This document shows, piece after piece, positions 11,723 through 24,376 of a stretch of DNA of 64,000 nt. This DNA comes from Dimargaris cristalligena. Taxonomy: Eukaryota > Kickxellomycota > Dimargaritomycetes > Dimargaritales > Dimargaritaceae. A program made the translations under genes and the position numbers. Location: contig JANBQC010000051.1 of assembly GCA_027576995.1 (NCBI GenBank), forward strand, positions 1 through 64,000. Direction: 5' to 3'. The notes below the pieces were generated by a model, which saw only the letters and a program-made list of their open reading frames with translations, ran no database searches and was not told the origin of the DNA. How positions within the stretch are numbered: the stretch's first letter is position 1; the number at the start of each line of letters is the position of its first letter.

Positions 11723-12392
11723 GCGACGCCTCACCCAATGGGTGTTACTAAATTCTCTCCCAAAACCTCAGAAAGTGCAGTCTGAATAGGGTCCCTATTA
11801 ATTCCCTTGGGAAATACTCGAATCCCGGCATTCTTGGAAATATTTTGGATTAGTTTAGGCATCTGTTTGCCCTGTATGTTATTTTATAGTAATGTATTAC
11901 CTCTCTGGTTCCGGATAGTTTTTGTTCGTGAGTCACTCTTAATAAAAACGACTAATGTATGTAATAGACCAGGACATGTATCATCTTTGCGATCATATTC
12001 ATACAGTGAGTTGTCATGAGAGACTTGGGAGTAGAGTCAACCTGTAGTGCAGTGGAGCAGGCCCATTCCACTCACTGTGTTCTGATCCACCCTATTACTT
12101 TATCGTGGTTTGGTCCTCTGCCTTCTAGGTCCATCTGTTTTATGGCCCTTCTATTTGGACCAGGTTTGACACTCTCCCCCCCATCTCACTCGCATTCTTT
12201 GCCTGATTAACTATCAGGTTACTCGTTTACGTGATCCAGACCACCCGTGGCCAGCCTTAAAAGGGTAGATAGTTTATTAAAGGTCCCTAGCCGGCCCCGC
12301 CATTTATTTACGCTACTACTACTCCGAATTGGATCAGTGTAGCCTCCCCTCCCTTAGGGGATGGCAGTCCCGACAAGTTCCGTTCCTCATTT
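11723..12392. other. Tail-to-tail spacer
   Basis: 670 AT-rich bases between the seven-pass gene and BRX1, both ending here. No supported coding sequence. Confidence 0.5.
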
Positions 12393-13387
12393 TTAGTCGG
12401 ACTTGGGCTCCGAATCCGACTCTGATTCCGGCTCCTCCTCCTTCTCGATGGAGTCGTACCCTCCCCGGTTATCCTTGTTCTGCACCTTGCGGAGCAGACC
12501 GGTCGATACGTAGTGGGGGTTATCCCACAGCGGTCCCCCCGAATAGCTCCCATCGAAAATCCGGATGGGGTTAAGGACGAAGCGGGGGCCGATCTCGACC
12601 AGAGAGGTTTCGGGTTTGGTGCCCTTCTCGGAGGTCGGGTCCTTCTCGATGATCTGGTAGTTACGGAACCAGATGCGGTTATCGACGATGCTAAAGTTCA
12701 GGATATGATCCACAAACGGCTTGCTCTTGCGGGTACTCTTGGGCACGTTGAAGATGTTGATAAACATTTGCTTGAGCAGCTGGTAGTGCGGTTTGGTTTC
12801 GAATTGCTGGTCAAAGGACAAAAGCGGGCGCGAGCCCTTGAGGCAGTTGCCTGGGAGACGCAGCTCGTCCATGGTATGAATGTTCTGAACTTGGAATTTG
12901 GCACTGGGCCCGTTGGGGGTCTTGGAAATCCACATGTACAGGTCGGTGTGTCGGCGGGCCTCGAAGTACATGGCATTGTTGCAGTTATGGAGCTCGGCCA
13001 ATTCATTGACCAGAATAGGATTGCTCTTGGAGTCCAGCTTGTTATCCTTCTTGAAGTGGGGGAACATAGCCTCGAGGTCCTGCATCAAATGACGCTGTCT
13101 AATAGCCGAAAGGGGTTAAGGGGGTGGAGTAGGTAAACGTGGGGTTTTGCATAAGGTTAGCGGGTGGAGCGGCTTCAGGGGGTTGAATTGGAAGGGCGTG
13201 GTAAATAATGTTCCGGTCATAAATAAGGGAATCTAACCTACCTTTGCGTCACGCCCCGCGTGGAAACCATGAGGACACGCTGCTTGTTCTTGACCTTCGA
13301 CTGGGGTTTTGTGGGCTGATCGTCAACCTCCATAGCCGGATTGGCCGGGGCTGGGGCGGCTTTAGCGGAAGCTTTGGAACTTGACAT
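12393..13387 (-). CDS. BRX1: Ribosome biogenesis protein BRX1 (Brix domain)
   Basis: Two minus-strand exons, 13387-13242 and 13098-12393 (phase 2, donor GTAGGT, acceptor TTAG), encode 283 residues. After a 35-residue low-complexity start, the Brix domain runs from KQRVLMVSTRG through RHLMQDL, LDSKS, CNNAMYFEARRH, WISKTPNGPSAKF, HTMDELRLPGNCLKGSRP, and ends with KPFVDHILNFSI and IWFRNYQI. All are diagnostic of Brx1 rather than Imp4, Rpf1, Rpf2 or Ssf1. The tail is acidic and serine-rich. Brx1 works in the nucleolus with Ebp2 and is needed for early 60S pre-ribosome assembly and 27S pre-rRNA processing. It shares a 437-base promoter region head-to-head with the TFIIIC90 gene. Confidence 0.96.
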
Positions 13388-13824
13388 ACTGAATGAACTA
13401 TTAAAGAGGGCTTGGGGAAAAGGGTTCAAGCTAACAATGAGGGTAATGGCAAGTACAAGTATATATATATATATCGCTCAGCTAACTGGTAATAGAAAAT
13501 AGTAGAAGACCTGCACTAAAACGAACCGAAACTGATGGATTCAAGCCAAAGCTGGACTAGAATATTATATTTCATAACCAACTTTTGCCTCGTATTTTTC
13601 CTCTATGAAAAAAAAAAGTATATAAAATAGTTTGACCAAGGAATAGCCCAAAACACCCAGTCTTCCACAGATGGGAGAAATATGACAGTTTTGTGACTAT
13701 AGTTAAAATAATATCCCACCCCAATGCCCCATAGAGTAGGGTCCACTACAATAGGCCAAATGGCTTCAATTGAGCCTTTAAACCCTTTTCTCATTGACTC
13801 GCCTTGCCATTAACCCCATTCACC
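13388..13824. promoter_or_regulatory. Divergent promoter region BRX1 / TFIIIC90
   Basis: 437 bases between two divergent start codons, a ribosome assembly factor and a Pol III factor. It contains an (AT)8 run at 13459-13474 and an A-run near 13610. Shared control is an inference from geometry only. Confidence 0.4.
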
Positions 13825-16800
13825 ATGTTGCGCTATCGTGGGACGTCCCATGTCACCGACAACCTACGGTGGTCCCCTCTCAATCGCATTTCTGCCGTGA
13901 ACCAGTCCGGTGCCAATGTGTTCGTAAGTGGTTCTTAAAAGCTGGTATTCGCAACCAAGCCAAGTGAAACCCCAACGCGGGGTCCAGTTGGCCCAGGCGG
14001 AATGCCCAGCGTGAAAATTGGGCAGGTACGCGTTGAGTGAGCCATTGGCGAGAGTGGGGCTATAAAGGCATTCAGTTGAAGCCGACCGGGGTAAATTTAC
14101 ACTAACCTAAAAAACTTGCTTTCGTATATTCTATAACGAACCCATCGGTAGACTCTGGACCATAGCCCCGATATCCGGGGGTTCCCGGCTATAGTACTGA
14201 ACCATCAGTCTGTCAACCCACCCTCGTACAACGGCCCAGTATCCAGTAAGTTTAAAAAACCGGGTATCTATCTTCACGCTCTGAATCGCACCATGGTATA
14301 CACTACAGACACGCTGACCAACGCGGACAAGCCCATACCATACTGCGCCATCAGACCCTCACTCTCTACTACCATTATTGCTATATTCCCGCTAAACCAC
14401 TCGTAGCTGACAGCGTTGTTCGCAAGCAATGGCAATCAAATACTAAAGCATTTCGGGGAGTTGAATGGTCACCGTATAGTGCTAATTATGGGGGCTGCCG
14501 TTTGCTGGGTCTGACAATTGACCATCAGTTGCTCATTTTTTCGTGCTCTGTATCGGCAGGCGGGGAGACATGGGAGAAGGTATGTAGTTAAATAATGTCC
14601 ATCGATTTCTTGCATTACGGTATGCCATAATTGTAGGCAGCGGCCCCCCTAGACTTGAGCCTGCACCTGTCTCTCGGCCACCCACCGCTAGTCTAACACC
14701 ATTCTCCCTGAATTGGTCGTTTGCTTGTGTTTCCCAATTGTATAATTTATTCCCCAGATCCAGCAATTGACAGTCCCTGCTGATAACACACCCGTCGACC
14801 CCCTCCAAGGTAGGTCCCTACGCGTATTCCATTATCAATATATGACAGCTTGCCGCAATCCAGCCTATTTGACACCCAATTATCCTAACACTACCTGATA
14901 AGCCATTGGCTTCCGGAAATATTGCGAATGTATTTTGGTTTACAATGATCGGTAGCAATAAGTTGGTCAGAACCGATCAGCGAACCCCAAACTTACGAAT
15001 CGCCCCTATCCATCATCGCCGCGGCCAACTCCAAAGGCCAACTTCATTTTTGGAGGTTAGTTCTATTTTCTGGAATCAGTTGATATCGACTACTATAATA
15101 CTACTCAACCGGAGTTTTTTTTCATAATCATCGTTGAACAGACACTTTAGTGGCCCACCGGCACCTTAACCATGACACCGTCTCTTTTATTTTTATTGTT
15201 TCTTTCTAATGAATTTCCCGGGCACCAGTTACTCTGATCGAGGAGAACCCCTAGCCACAATTTCAATTCGATCCGGTCGGGCGACCCGCCTGGCCTGGTC
15301 CAATTTTGTCGAATCACCGACCGAGTCCCAATCTCCCCCGGCTTATTCGGCCCTATTAAGTGTCGCCATTGACGGTTCGGTCGATATCTTCAGGGTGTGT
15401 CTCCAGATTAGCCAGGATGATCCAAAAGTGTTTTTGGTTCAGGCCCCTCTCATTCGGCAGTCGTTAGAAGCCGATAAGCGACCCGTTACCACCCTGACTT
15501 ACATTTTAGACGGCGATAAACCCCTGCTGGTGGTAGCCAAAGACTATTCGATCGGCTTGATTCCATTACCTACGCTCCAATCCACGGAGGACCTAACCTG
15601 GGAGTTGTCGCCTGTCGCCCTCCATACTCTGCCTTATGTGGGAATGATTGCCGGTAAGATGAGATGGCCTTGGCTACTATATTTTTTAAACTGTTGGGGG
15701 TGATATGTAGCATACACCTTACCTAGAGCACCCTGCCTATCTGGTCATCGTTTATGCCGGCCGGCCCTTTTCCGGGTTATTATCCGATGTTTATTGTATT
15801 TACCGTCGCTCTTGAACTAACGCCTCTCCTACCCACTCGGCCATTTGTATCATCTGCTTTTCGTAGGCACTGCATGGTCGGAAGTCGAGCGACTTCTACA
15901 CATATTCAGTTCAGACGGGCAGTACTATGCGCTGCGATTAGAAAAAACCGACCTTTCAACCCCTCACCCTCATACGAGTTGGTCCCTCCTTCCCTGCGAG
16001 ACGCTTACGCGCCGGAATAGCCAGACCATTACGACTTATATCCGTGGGGTCTACCAGATGTTTCACGGCAGCACCGCCACCGAAAGCCATGATGATAACA
16101 ACGACCAGAAAGGCGAGGCGGACGAGGATGACCTGATGGATGACGGCGAGGCGGCCAATAATATGAAGATTATATTCTGGGGTGCTGCCATGTCACCCCA
16201 TGGCGACTACATCGCCCTATGCCTGAATATATGGCGACCTCACGATACCTATATTTTCCGTACCATCAACTACTCGTACCTGCTGATGATTAACATCGAC
16301 CAAAACTTCCGGGGCTTGGGCAATACGATGGGTCAATTGAGTCGACGACTGGCCGACCCCCAAGTCCCTGCCCGGAGCATTTGGGACACCTGTCAGTACG
16401 TCATTGACGCGTACCAGTGCGCGGTTCTCAACCAGCGGGCAACGGAACCCAATCCCCAATTCTTCTGGAAACCGGAGGACGTTAGCCAGTTCCTCAGCGA
16501 AGCGCTGGACTACCCTTTGCTAGCGGAACGCCTCGACGAGGAACCCAACCTCCAGTTAGGGCTGACGATCCCCTCCGGCTCTTCGACCGCGTGCGGTACC
16601 GCCGAAGCGGACCTGTCCACTTGGTGGCAAACGGCGATTTGGATGCATTTTCTCCACGACCCGGCCGTGAAATGTCAGCAGAAAACGAATGCCATCTGGC
16701 ACGCTGGCCGCACTATTCCCTGGTTCCAGGATCTTCTGGCCGCGCGTGCGGCGACCAGTCGGCGCCATATTCAGTTGCACTGGCTTTCCCTGGTGCTCCA

Positions 16801-17326
16801 GCTATTCCAGTCGGTCCGGACCCGCTGCCCCGACCGGTTGCTCCGGGACGCCGAGCGGCAGTGGTTGACTACGAGTATCCGGTTGGCCCGGCAGTTCTTA
16901 CCCACCCACCCTAGTCTCCCCGCTCTACAAGCATGGGTCGATTCGCTTTCTTTTTCTTCTCCTTCCTTTTTGCCCTCCTCCTCCTCCCCCATGGCCGAAA
17001 CAGCAGCAACGTCCAGTGAACGGTGCCCCCTGTGCCTGGCGGAAATTTTATCAAAGGCCGAGCTGGATAGGGCTGAATGCCCGAATGGACACTCGTCGGC
17101 CCGTTGTTTCCTAACCTTCACCTTGATTGATACCCCTACTAACCAATCCTGCCGTACCTGCACTGCTAAAAGACTCTGTCCGCCCTCACTTGAGTCATCA
17201 CCATCGGCTCTTCAGGGTAGTCTCCTGGATTGGACCTTACAGTGCACGCCCTCATGCATTCTATGTGACTCCGCGCTATACCAAAAGTTTCCTGGCCTGC
17301 ATCTTAAAGTTACGAATGGTCCTTAG
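13825..17326 (+). CDS. GTF3C4: TFIIIC 90-kDa subunit (GTF3C4/Sfc9-type) with C-terminal zinc finger
   Basis: Seven exons close in frame: 13825-13923, 14152-14245, 14407-14579, 14758-14809, 14956-15055, 15229-15653, 15867-17326, giving 800 residues. Exons 1-6 build a TFIIIC-delta type beta-propeller, with blade-like phrases DNLRWSPLNRISAV, FRGVEWSPYS, AISWSEP, IAAANSKGQLHFW and TRLAWSNF. The last exon has an acidic loop (DDNNDQKGEADEDDLMDDGE), a helical middle and, at about 701-788, the TFIIIC zinc-finger domain (CPLC, CPNGH, CRTC, CILC). The subunit is part of the tauB/B-box half of TFIIIC, which recognises internal promoters of tRNA genes; human TFIIIC90 was reported to have acetyltransferase activity. 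The exon 5 start was chosen because it alone restores the WSEP blade in the phase left by exon 4. Confidence 0.88.
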
Positions 17327-17649
17327 CCGACCCTAGTCATAGCCGGCTTAACTGTTCGATAAGCTAAGCCAATGTATATTCCGAGCTGGGGCGAATTCGT
17401 TTATTAGGGATGTAATACCATCTATTTTTCAAACTATTGCTAAATCTGGGCTTTGGATTTTGGGAGGCCTCTAAATCACCCCCATTGACTGATTCAATAA
17501 ATATCGCTGAAGAACCAGTGCAAAATAAAATCCACACTTGAGAGGGTGCTTCGGAAGGCCATTGTATTGTACAACTATGAGCATACCGGCCGGAAATAGG
17601 ATGGTGTATTAATTTGATTTGGCTGCAAAATGGTAATCCGACGGTTGCT
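17327..17649. other. Short tail-to-tail spacer
   Basis: 323 bases holding the 3' ends of TFIIIC90 (plus) and the GPR107-like gene (minus). Nothing else seen. Confidence 0.5.
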
Positions 17650-19721
17650 TCAGCGGATAGGCCGGCGAGAAGAGGAGGCATCCCCAGACACCTGCAGAGG
17701 AATATACAAATTGTCACTATGGTCCTGCCACGGATCATCCAATGCAAATTCATCGGATTCGCGAGCCCGACGACGCGATGTTGCTTGGCCATTGTCCTCG
17801 GTGGTCCCATCATCTAGTAAACCATAGTCAGCAGCCGACGATGGTCGAATTTTCATACTACGAATAGGAAGAAAATCCCCCCACCCCAAATAATAATAAT
17901 AATAAGATAGAAACCGGGATAGATACAATGTATGATCACATAGTGGGTTTGGCGGTTAGCATAGTGGTGTGCAATGAGACAGATCCATTGGCCCCGATAT
18001 TGGGGCAATATATACCAGTATGGTTTGTCTTGACACCGGCCCGGGGCATAGGTTCCGGGAGATGCGCCGGATCATTTCCAAGGTTATACAGGTTCGATAA
18101 TTGCTTACCCGATGGCGATGTAAAATAAAATACTGGTCACCTCAACGATAAGTTCACTGACCCACCGCACGCACTGGTAGGGGAGCGAAACATTGAGTAA
18201 CTGGGCGATAATCCGGGTACCGTACAGATAAACCAGCGTCAACACGTAGAAAGTCCCCCATATCTTATACTTGCGGAGGTTCTCGGCCGCTGTTCCAGAC
18301 AAATATTAAATACATAAAATACGGAAGGGATATTTCGTTAGATTTGGCCCAATCCTAAACTCCGAACGAGCAGATGGCTGTCGAAGATGAACTAAGACGG
18401 CCTTGGAAGGATCTTAAAATGATCAATGTGGACATAACAGTAATCAGTATTTACCCTTTCCGTCGATCTGCGAGGCTCGGTAGAGATGTTTCCGGGTTTG
18501 GATTATAGTCCATAATATGACCAGAAATGCACCAAAATCGACAAAGGGGATAATACGGGTCCAGGTCGACCGTTCCATCGAACCTAGCGGGGTCTCGCTT
18601 TGCACAATATGGGCGATGTTGGCAAGAATCTGGTGGTGGTAGGGGCATGGGAGTTCAAAAGTGGTCTATGCGAAATGGGTTAGAGTAAGCGGTGTCAGAG
18701 GATATACTACGAAATGATCAGTCGGCCAGCCTTTGAGTGGTGGCATTGGTTGGGTTAAACAATCCGGCAAAGATAATTAGCACACATTTAGCGGTTCAAG
18801 AAGCGAAATCTGCTGAATGAATCCACATACCTGTAGGGGCACGACACACGAAATAACTTGCTTGTCCCGAGAGGTGAGAAAGGGGCGGATGAAGAGCCAT
18901 CCAGACGAAATCATGGTAATAATGATGATGCCCAGAATCCCCTTGAGGAATGCAAACACGTAGAAACCCACAATCCACACGTCGGTTTCCCGGCCCTCGG
19001 CTAAATGAGCGTACCGGTAGCTCTGCAAGAATTTATCGACCGCAACCAGGATAAGATACACCAGAATCAGCTTATGGTGCCACTGCACGGGGGACCGCTT
19101 CGGGTTGCCGCTGTACCACGTCCGCACCCAGAGGGCGACTAGAGCGAGGTAGGCAATGGCCACCCCCAGGTACAGGCGGGGCAGGGGAATATCGCCGGCA
19201 CTCAGGTGATTATTGCCGGGATTGCGATTTTCGGTGTGGAATTTAAAACTGAGGGCCGTCTGGGCATGGTTACAATTGACCAGAGCGGCAATCCAAGTGC
19301 CGTGGTCAGCCGCGGTGACGTTGTGTTCGTAGCGCCACTCACCCGCCAGGTCCAGGGCCCCGAGGGGAAACCGCAGCAGCCGGCCGCTCCCGTCGAGTTT
19401 GGCGAGGGCCGGGTCGTTCAATGGGCAATCGTCGTCCTTTTTAGAGCCCGTTAGATAGAGTTTAGCCCGGGCGGGGGTCGAGTCGTGGTGCATAAGTATA
19501 GAGACCGCCTCCGGGCTGGCGAGAGCCGGTCCGGTGATTTGGAAGTCCTGCAGGAACAGCCGGAGTTGGCCCCCGGGCTTCACGCCAAACTGGACCAATG
19601 GGATGGTAGGCCGTGAATCGTGGAGGGCCACTAGTTCCAACCGCCCCTGTACGAACCACGGGCACAGTAGGCTGAACCAGAGTACGCACCACAGGGCAAC
19701 CGTCGGTCCACGAAATGCCAT
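17650..19721 (-). CDS. GPR107/GPR108/PTM1-type seven-transmembrane Golgi protein
   Basis: Four minus-strand exons, 19721-18831, 18629-18455, 18289-18109 and 17857-17650, with phases 0, 1, 2 closing exactly, give 484 residues. A signal peptide (1-26) leads into a lumenal beta-rich domain (to about 200) with an N-glycosylation site (HNVT). Seven spans follow. The lung-7TM signature is clear: WLFIRPFLTSRDKQ, ILANIAHIV, SQIDGKAAENL and the GMKIRPSS end of the last span (KFRP in animals). The cytosolic tail is acidic and serine-rich. Relatives in animals and yeast (GPR107, Ptm1) reside in Golgi and endosomes and act in trafficking; none is a proven G-protein receptor. The upstream in-frame extension lacks ATG, so the start at 19721, right at the signal peptide, is secure. 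Confidence 0.93.
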
Positions 19722-20322
19722 GGGGGAGGAACACAAAAGTCGCGGACGGAGGGTTAGGATGGGGGGGAATCGGGTGGGCAGCCGGAGAGAGTGGTCAACA
19801 CGTTCAATAGACAAGCAGACAAGGCACTATAGCAGACTTGGGAGAGGAAAGAGGCAGTAAATAAAGCAAAGAAGGAGATGGATAGCCATTCCCCAAGGGC
19901 CCGATGCTCAACTCCCTTATGGCCTCCGCACCACACCCCAGGCAAGCTCGGGCCTGGTTGTTCGAATTGGACTGGGACTTTCAGTTTGAAGCTGCCATTT
20001 ATATCTAGTAGTGACGGGCCTGCTGTGCCTTAACTTAGGCTGAGGAAATATCGCCGCTCTACACGTGGCTTACGCAGCCCTTTATCGGTTTAATGTCGCA
20101 ACACGTATCCCTCCCACATCTTGGCTTGGTCAGCAGGTGTATTGCGGTCTTTCCAAAACCACTCTTTCCTTACCCTTCCGTGCATTTCCAACTCGTCCTA
20201 TAGTCTATTCTTAATTTCGTCTAACTAACTGTACTTCAACCAACCAACCCCTCACCTAACCAGCTTGTCCTGCCTCCTCCCCGTCTCCAGGCGGTCCCGG
20301 CGTTTAATAACCGACTAGCTCC
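19722..20322. promoter_or_regulatory. Divergent promoter region GPR107-like / NPY1
   Basis: 601 bases between two divergent start codons. The final 220 bases before the NPY1 ATG are pyrimidine-rich on the plus strand. No TATA box seen. Confidence 0.35.
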
Positions 20323-22883
20323 ATGGCCCTGCGCAACCGAGCGACTCTCTACCGCCAGCTGCTTGACTCCTGGACTCGACTGGCGCCTAGTTCGAATAGT
20401 TGTGACCCCTCTACCGGCGCTTTTACGGGAGCTACTCTGAACAGGTAGGTGGGGCGGTAAACCCCGACATAACAATACACCAACAGTCGTCTGTGTATTG
20501 GGATACTACAAAGAGTCCTAATGGGGAAGGGAGTCTCTGCGAATAGCACAGTCGTGGAATACAGCGGTTACGGTGTCCACAGGATCCCCGTTTATCAACC
20601 CGCGCTACTTCATCAGGTACTAGGTATCTAATGGGTTAATATGGCTTGGCCTGTCCCCGATGCTAACCCAATATTTGGGTTGGCGATTAACACCCACTTT
20701 AGAATCAGTCCCCAGCGCAGCAATCCGGCATTACTCCAACAGCTTTTCAGCAGTCCCCGGGCCCAGTTCCTTTTGTTCCGAGGCAGCAACACCGTCTCAG
20801 CTGCGGAGAGTGGCCACACATTGGGCTACTTTGGAGCCTCTGACATCTTGACGTGGTTTGCAAATCCCTTCGACGGGCCGGGGAGCCACGAGCCTAAAGT
20901 GGTCCTAAAGGACTGGGTTCTCCTGGGTATTGATGATGCCGAACACCCCACGGGGGATAGTTACTTGGCAGTTGACTTACCTGCCTACTACGCCAATCAA
21001 CCGGTTTACTGGGCAATTGATGTGAATCCCGTCTATCAGGCCCAAGAAGAAGGTCCTTTGAAGAACACTGCCCAGTTATTGGACACGGCTATGCAACAGG
21101 GAAATTATCGGTTTAGCGAAGCTCGCTCGGTAGCGTTCCACTTTAATGCCATGGATAGCACTTTGTTCGCGCAGGCATCGGCCATGGTAAGCAGGCTATG
21201 GTTGTCTTTAGGTGATGTGTTTTACAAATAGATTTACAGTGGGCTGGTGCAATCAATAGGCCCAGCCGGTTAATTCTGGTTCGGGTCACTTGGTCTGGCC
21301 TGGGATGGCCTTTTCCCCCTTCTTACCTCCCTATCGACCCCTCGTACTATATTGAAAAGTGCTTATTCGGTTAAACAACCCGCATTTTGGTGACTGTCCT
21401 GTAAAAATCCAGGTTGATTGGAACCATCGGAATCGATACTGCCCTAGCTGTGGCAGACTCACCGGTAAGTTAACCGAGCCTCGCACATTATACGCCTTTT
21501 AAGCCTAGGGAGGGTGATTAGTAACTGGCTCATGGAATCAGCGCCCTTTACACCCACCGACAATGTCCTGTGGCACACTCATTTCCTCCGCCTAAATTAC
21601 CGTGTATACACTACATCCGCCGTTAGTTTCCAAGGAAGCGGGGTACAAACGGATATGCCCGCCGGACGAGGTTTCCGGTGAAATTACGGGACAAGATGCT
21701 AAGCCCCCCTGCGTCAACCGACGAGGTATCCATAACTCAGCCTACCCCCGCACTGACCCGGTTGTTATTGTCTGCGTGCTGTCCCCCGACCGAAGCCGGA
21801 TTCTACTCGGACGCAAGGTTAGCTTTCCCACCCGCTGGTACACCTGTGTGGCCGGGTTTGTCGAACCGGGGGAAACCCTGGAAGCGGCGGTCCGTCGGGA
21901 AGTACTCGAGGAAACCGGCGTGGCTGTTGGTCCGGTGCTCTATTTCGGCAATCAACCCTGGGTACAGTAAATTATTTCTCTGGTTTCATTGTTCCAGGTA
22001 TCTATTTGCCTAGCTCTAGGGAAGGTTTTTTGGGCATCGTACCGGAGAGAAAATACCGATCATGGCTGCATAGAGTACCGAGCAGCCGAGTTTGGAACCT
22101 TCTTTAGTAGCTGTTACCAACCGACTCTAAAGCTGGATGGGGGGTATGTTTTACTTTATTTGCCATTGTATATATTCAGCCGTTTCCCAATAACCTTATG
22201 GTTGGCTTCTATGCCCAGGCCACGAGTGAGAGGGTTGTCCTCGAGGACACGGTAAGCGCGAGGACTGACTACTCCTTTCACTAGAATTTTGCTGAGGGTT
22301 ATAGTAGGACGATATTTAGATGGAACCCTTTGTTCGATTATTAGTATAGAAGTATTGTAAAAAAAAAATCTAATTTAACTACATTGCTCCGCTCTAAACC
22401 ATATCCACAACCCGAATTTCAATATTGGGCCTATAGGAACTGGAAGGTAGGTGTATTCGTTACGTTGTCAGCTGAAACTTGTTTTTACAGGACACATCCT
22501 AGTAGAACTGGATTACAATATGGGAGAAGTTCATTCAGGCTGTATAATGAAAAATCCATTGGAAGAGGCTAAGATTACTGGTTAAAAGCTATTCTCACAT
22601 ATATTTGCCCATACACGTATATTGTAAAACCTTATACAGCTGGTTTGAATTTTCCCCATATATTTAAATACAACGCTCTCTGCGATATGCGCATCACCAT
22701 GTTGCATTGATTTTTGTAGATGCCCAGTGGTTTACGCGGGAGGATGTCCAGGCGGCTATTGCAAAGTATACCCCAACGGATATTTCTGAGGCGGCCCCGA
22801 CTGAGCTACGACTGGCGCCGCCGTATAGTATCGCCCACCAACTTATCCGCCACTGGGCCGTCGAATACGAAACGAGTCTTTGA
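20323..22883 (+). CDS. NPY1: NADH pyrophosphatase, Nudix family (NPY1/NUDT12 type)
   Basis: Seven exons: 20323-20444, 20703-21186, 21413-21464, 21627-21961, 22180-22251, 22285-22297, 22720-22883, giving 413 residues. It has the NudC/NUDT12 layout: an N-terminal region starting LNRISPQRSNPALL with FLLF, a zinc ribbon (YCPSCG at 211-216, partner C230), YPRTDP, then the Nudix box at G296-V318 with the RE..EE core, followed by the NQPWPFPNNLM signature that separates NADH from other Nudix substrates. The enzyme cuts NAD(H) into NMN(H) and AMP and also removes NAD caps from RNA. The join at NQPW/PFPNN uses a GTACAG donor. A 13-base exon is needed to supply the residues before DAQWFTRED and restore frame. 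No clear peroxisomal tail signal is present (ends ETSL), unlike yeast Npy1. Confidence 0.88.
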
Positions 22884-24376
22884 GGTTATCGAGTGGGTCA
22901 GGGGGTTGGGGTATGGGCGAGATCCAACCCCACTACACAGGATTTTGAATGATATGTGTATGGGAAAATTGGCTATTTTTAACCAGTAAGTGATAGCCTC
23001 GCCAATCGGATCTTTCGTTATACAGTCTAGCTGAACCTCTCCCCTATAAAGCACCCCCTCCTTCCCCATCTATGACCATGCCTTTCCTTGCCTGGTGGAA
23101 AGCGGACTAACAAAAATAAGCAAGTAGCGCAAGAAAAAAAACGTAGAGGCATCTGAGTGGCTGGTTCTGTGTAGCGGGCTCAGTGACAGTGGGAATAGGG
23201 ACGGTGAACTGGTACAACCGTCAGAAGAAGCCCGTTGTCCAAGTGGCGAGGATGTTACCTGGCCTCCTAGACGAAAAGCACCTCCCGGAGAGCAATCGGT
23301 AGTTGATTACACGCCTTATCGGCCATACTAAATACGTCGGGGCATAAAATAGCAAATTATACACATGCTTCCAGGGACATTTAATTATTGATAAAGTAGT
23401 AATTAAACATTTGTCTATAAAAACAAAAAACTCAAATTCCAGAAAAACCAACTTGATGGCCATTGTAATTCCCGGCCTGGGCGTAGTGTTGGGAGGACAG
23501 CCAGTGCTTTGCCCATAATTTTGTCGCCGCTTTCACCATGTTGGATTGTGCTCCCTGGACGTGCAAAAGGTGACAAGGAGGGGTAAATCCCCCTGGTTAG
23601 ACCATACCATTGTTATAAGCAGGACTGGTTAGTGATGGGGACTGATCAAGGTGGAAATTGATTTGACTGAGTGGTGGTCTCGATACATCATGTGCGCTAT
23701 TTCTGGACTTGGGTAGGATTGCCACACTGGGCCAGGTGACTCCATTGAAGAACAACATAGCAGTGGATGGGAAAGTTGAAGGTTCCGTGCTTAAAGTCTC
23801 GCAATACATCGGCTGGGTTAGGTAGAGATACTCTTTCTCAACCGAGTAGGGGTGAGCGGACTTTTAACCTAGCAAAGTAAAATGCACCGGAAAAACACTA
23901 TAGCGTGTAGTTAACGGGTCGACCATTTGCTTTAAAAATTGAAAAGTAAAATCAACAGGCCTATGGCACCAGCCGATCATCCGGACGAGTTGTACGGGGG
24001 TGTGGCAGCTGTTTGGGAAGGTATGACTGGTACGACAGCTGGTTTTGGGCTACAGTACAGTACAGCTATTCGAAAGGTCGACCGTTCGCATAAGTGGGCG
24101 GCTTTCTGCATGGTGCTGCCCCCTCCCTATCGGCATAGTTCCCCCGCTGTTATTTGAACCCCATCGCCGCCACGATAGCCCACCCAACACACCCATTCGT
24201 CTTTCCCCGACCTCTTTCCCCGATTCCACTCACTGTTGCTATTATTCCTATTAAACCACTCCCCTCTTTACGTCTGTCTATGACTATAGCATTCCCCCGC
24301 AGCTCCGACCTGCAGTTTCTTTTTCTTTAAGCAAAAAGGCTTCCCCACCCTACTTTTGCCCCTCGCTCTGTATAAC
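22884..24376. other. Intergenic region before the HECT ligase gene
   Basis: 1.5 kb, AT-rich at first, becoming pyrimidine-rich from about 24160 up to the ATG at 24377. No supported gene; open stretches on either strand lack ATG starts, motifs or splice partners. Confidence 0.5.

Noticed and set aside
12513..13136. 207-codon open frame on the plus strand
   Set aside because: It is the antisense shadow of BRX1, whose minus-strand protein is conserved throughout.
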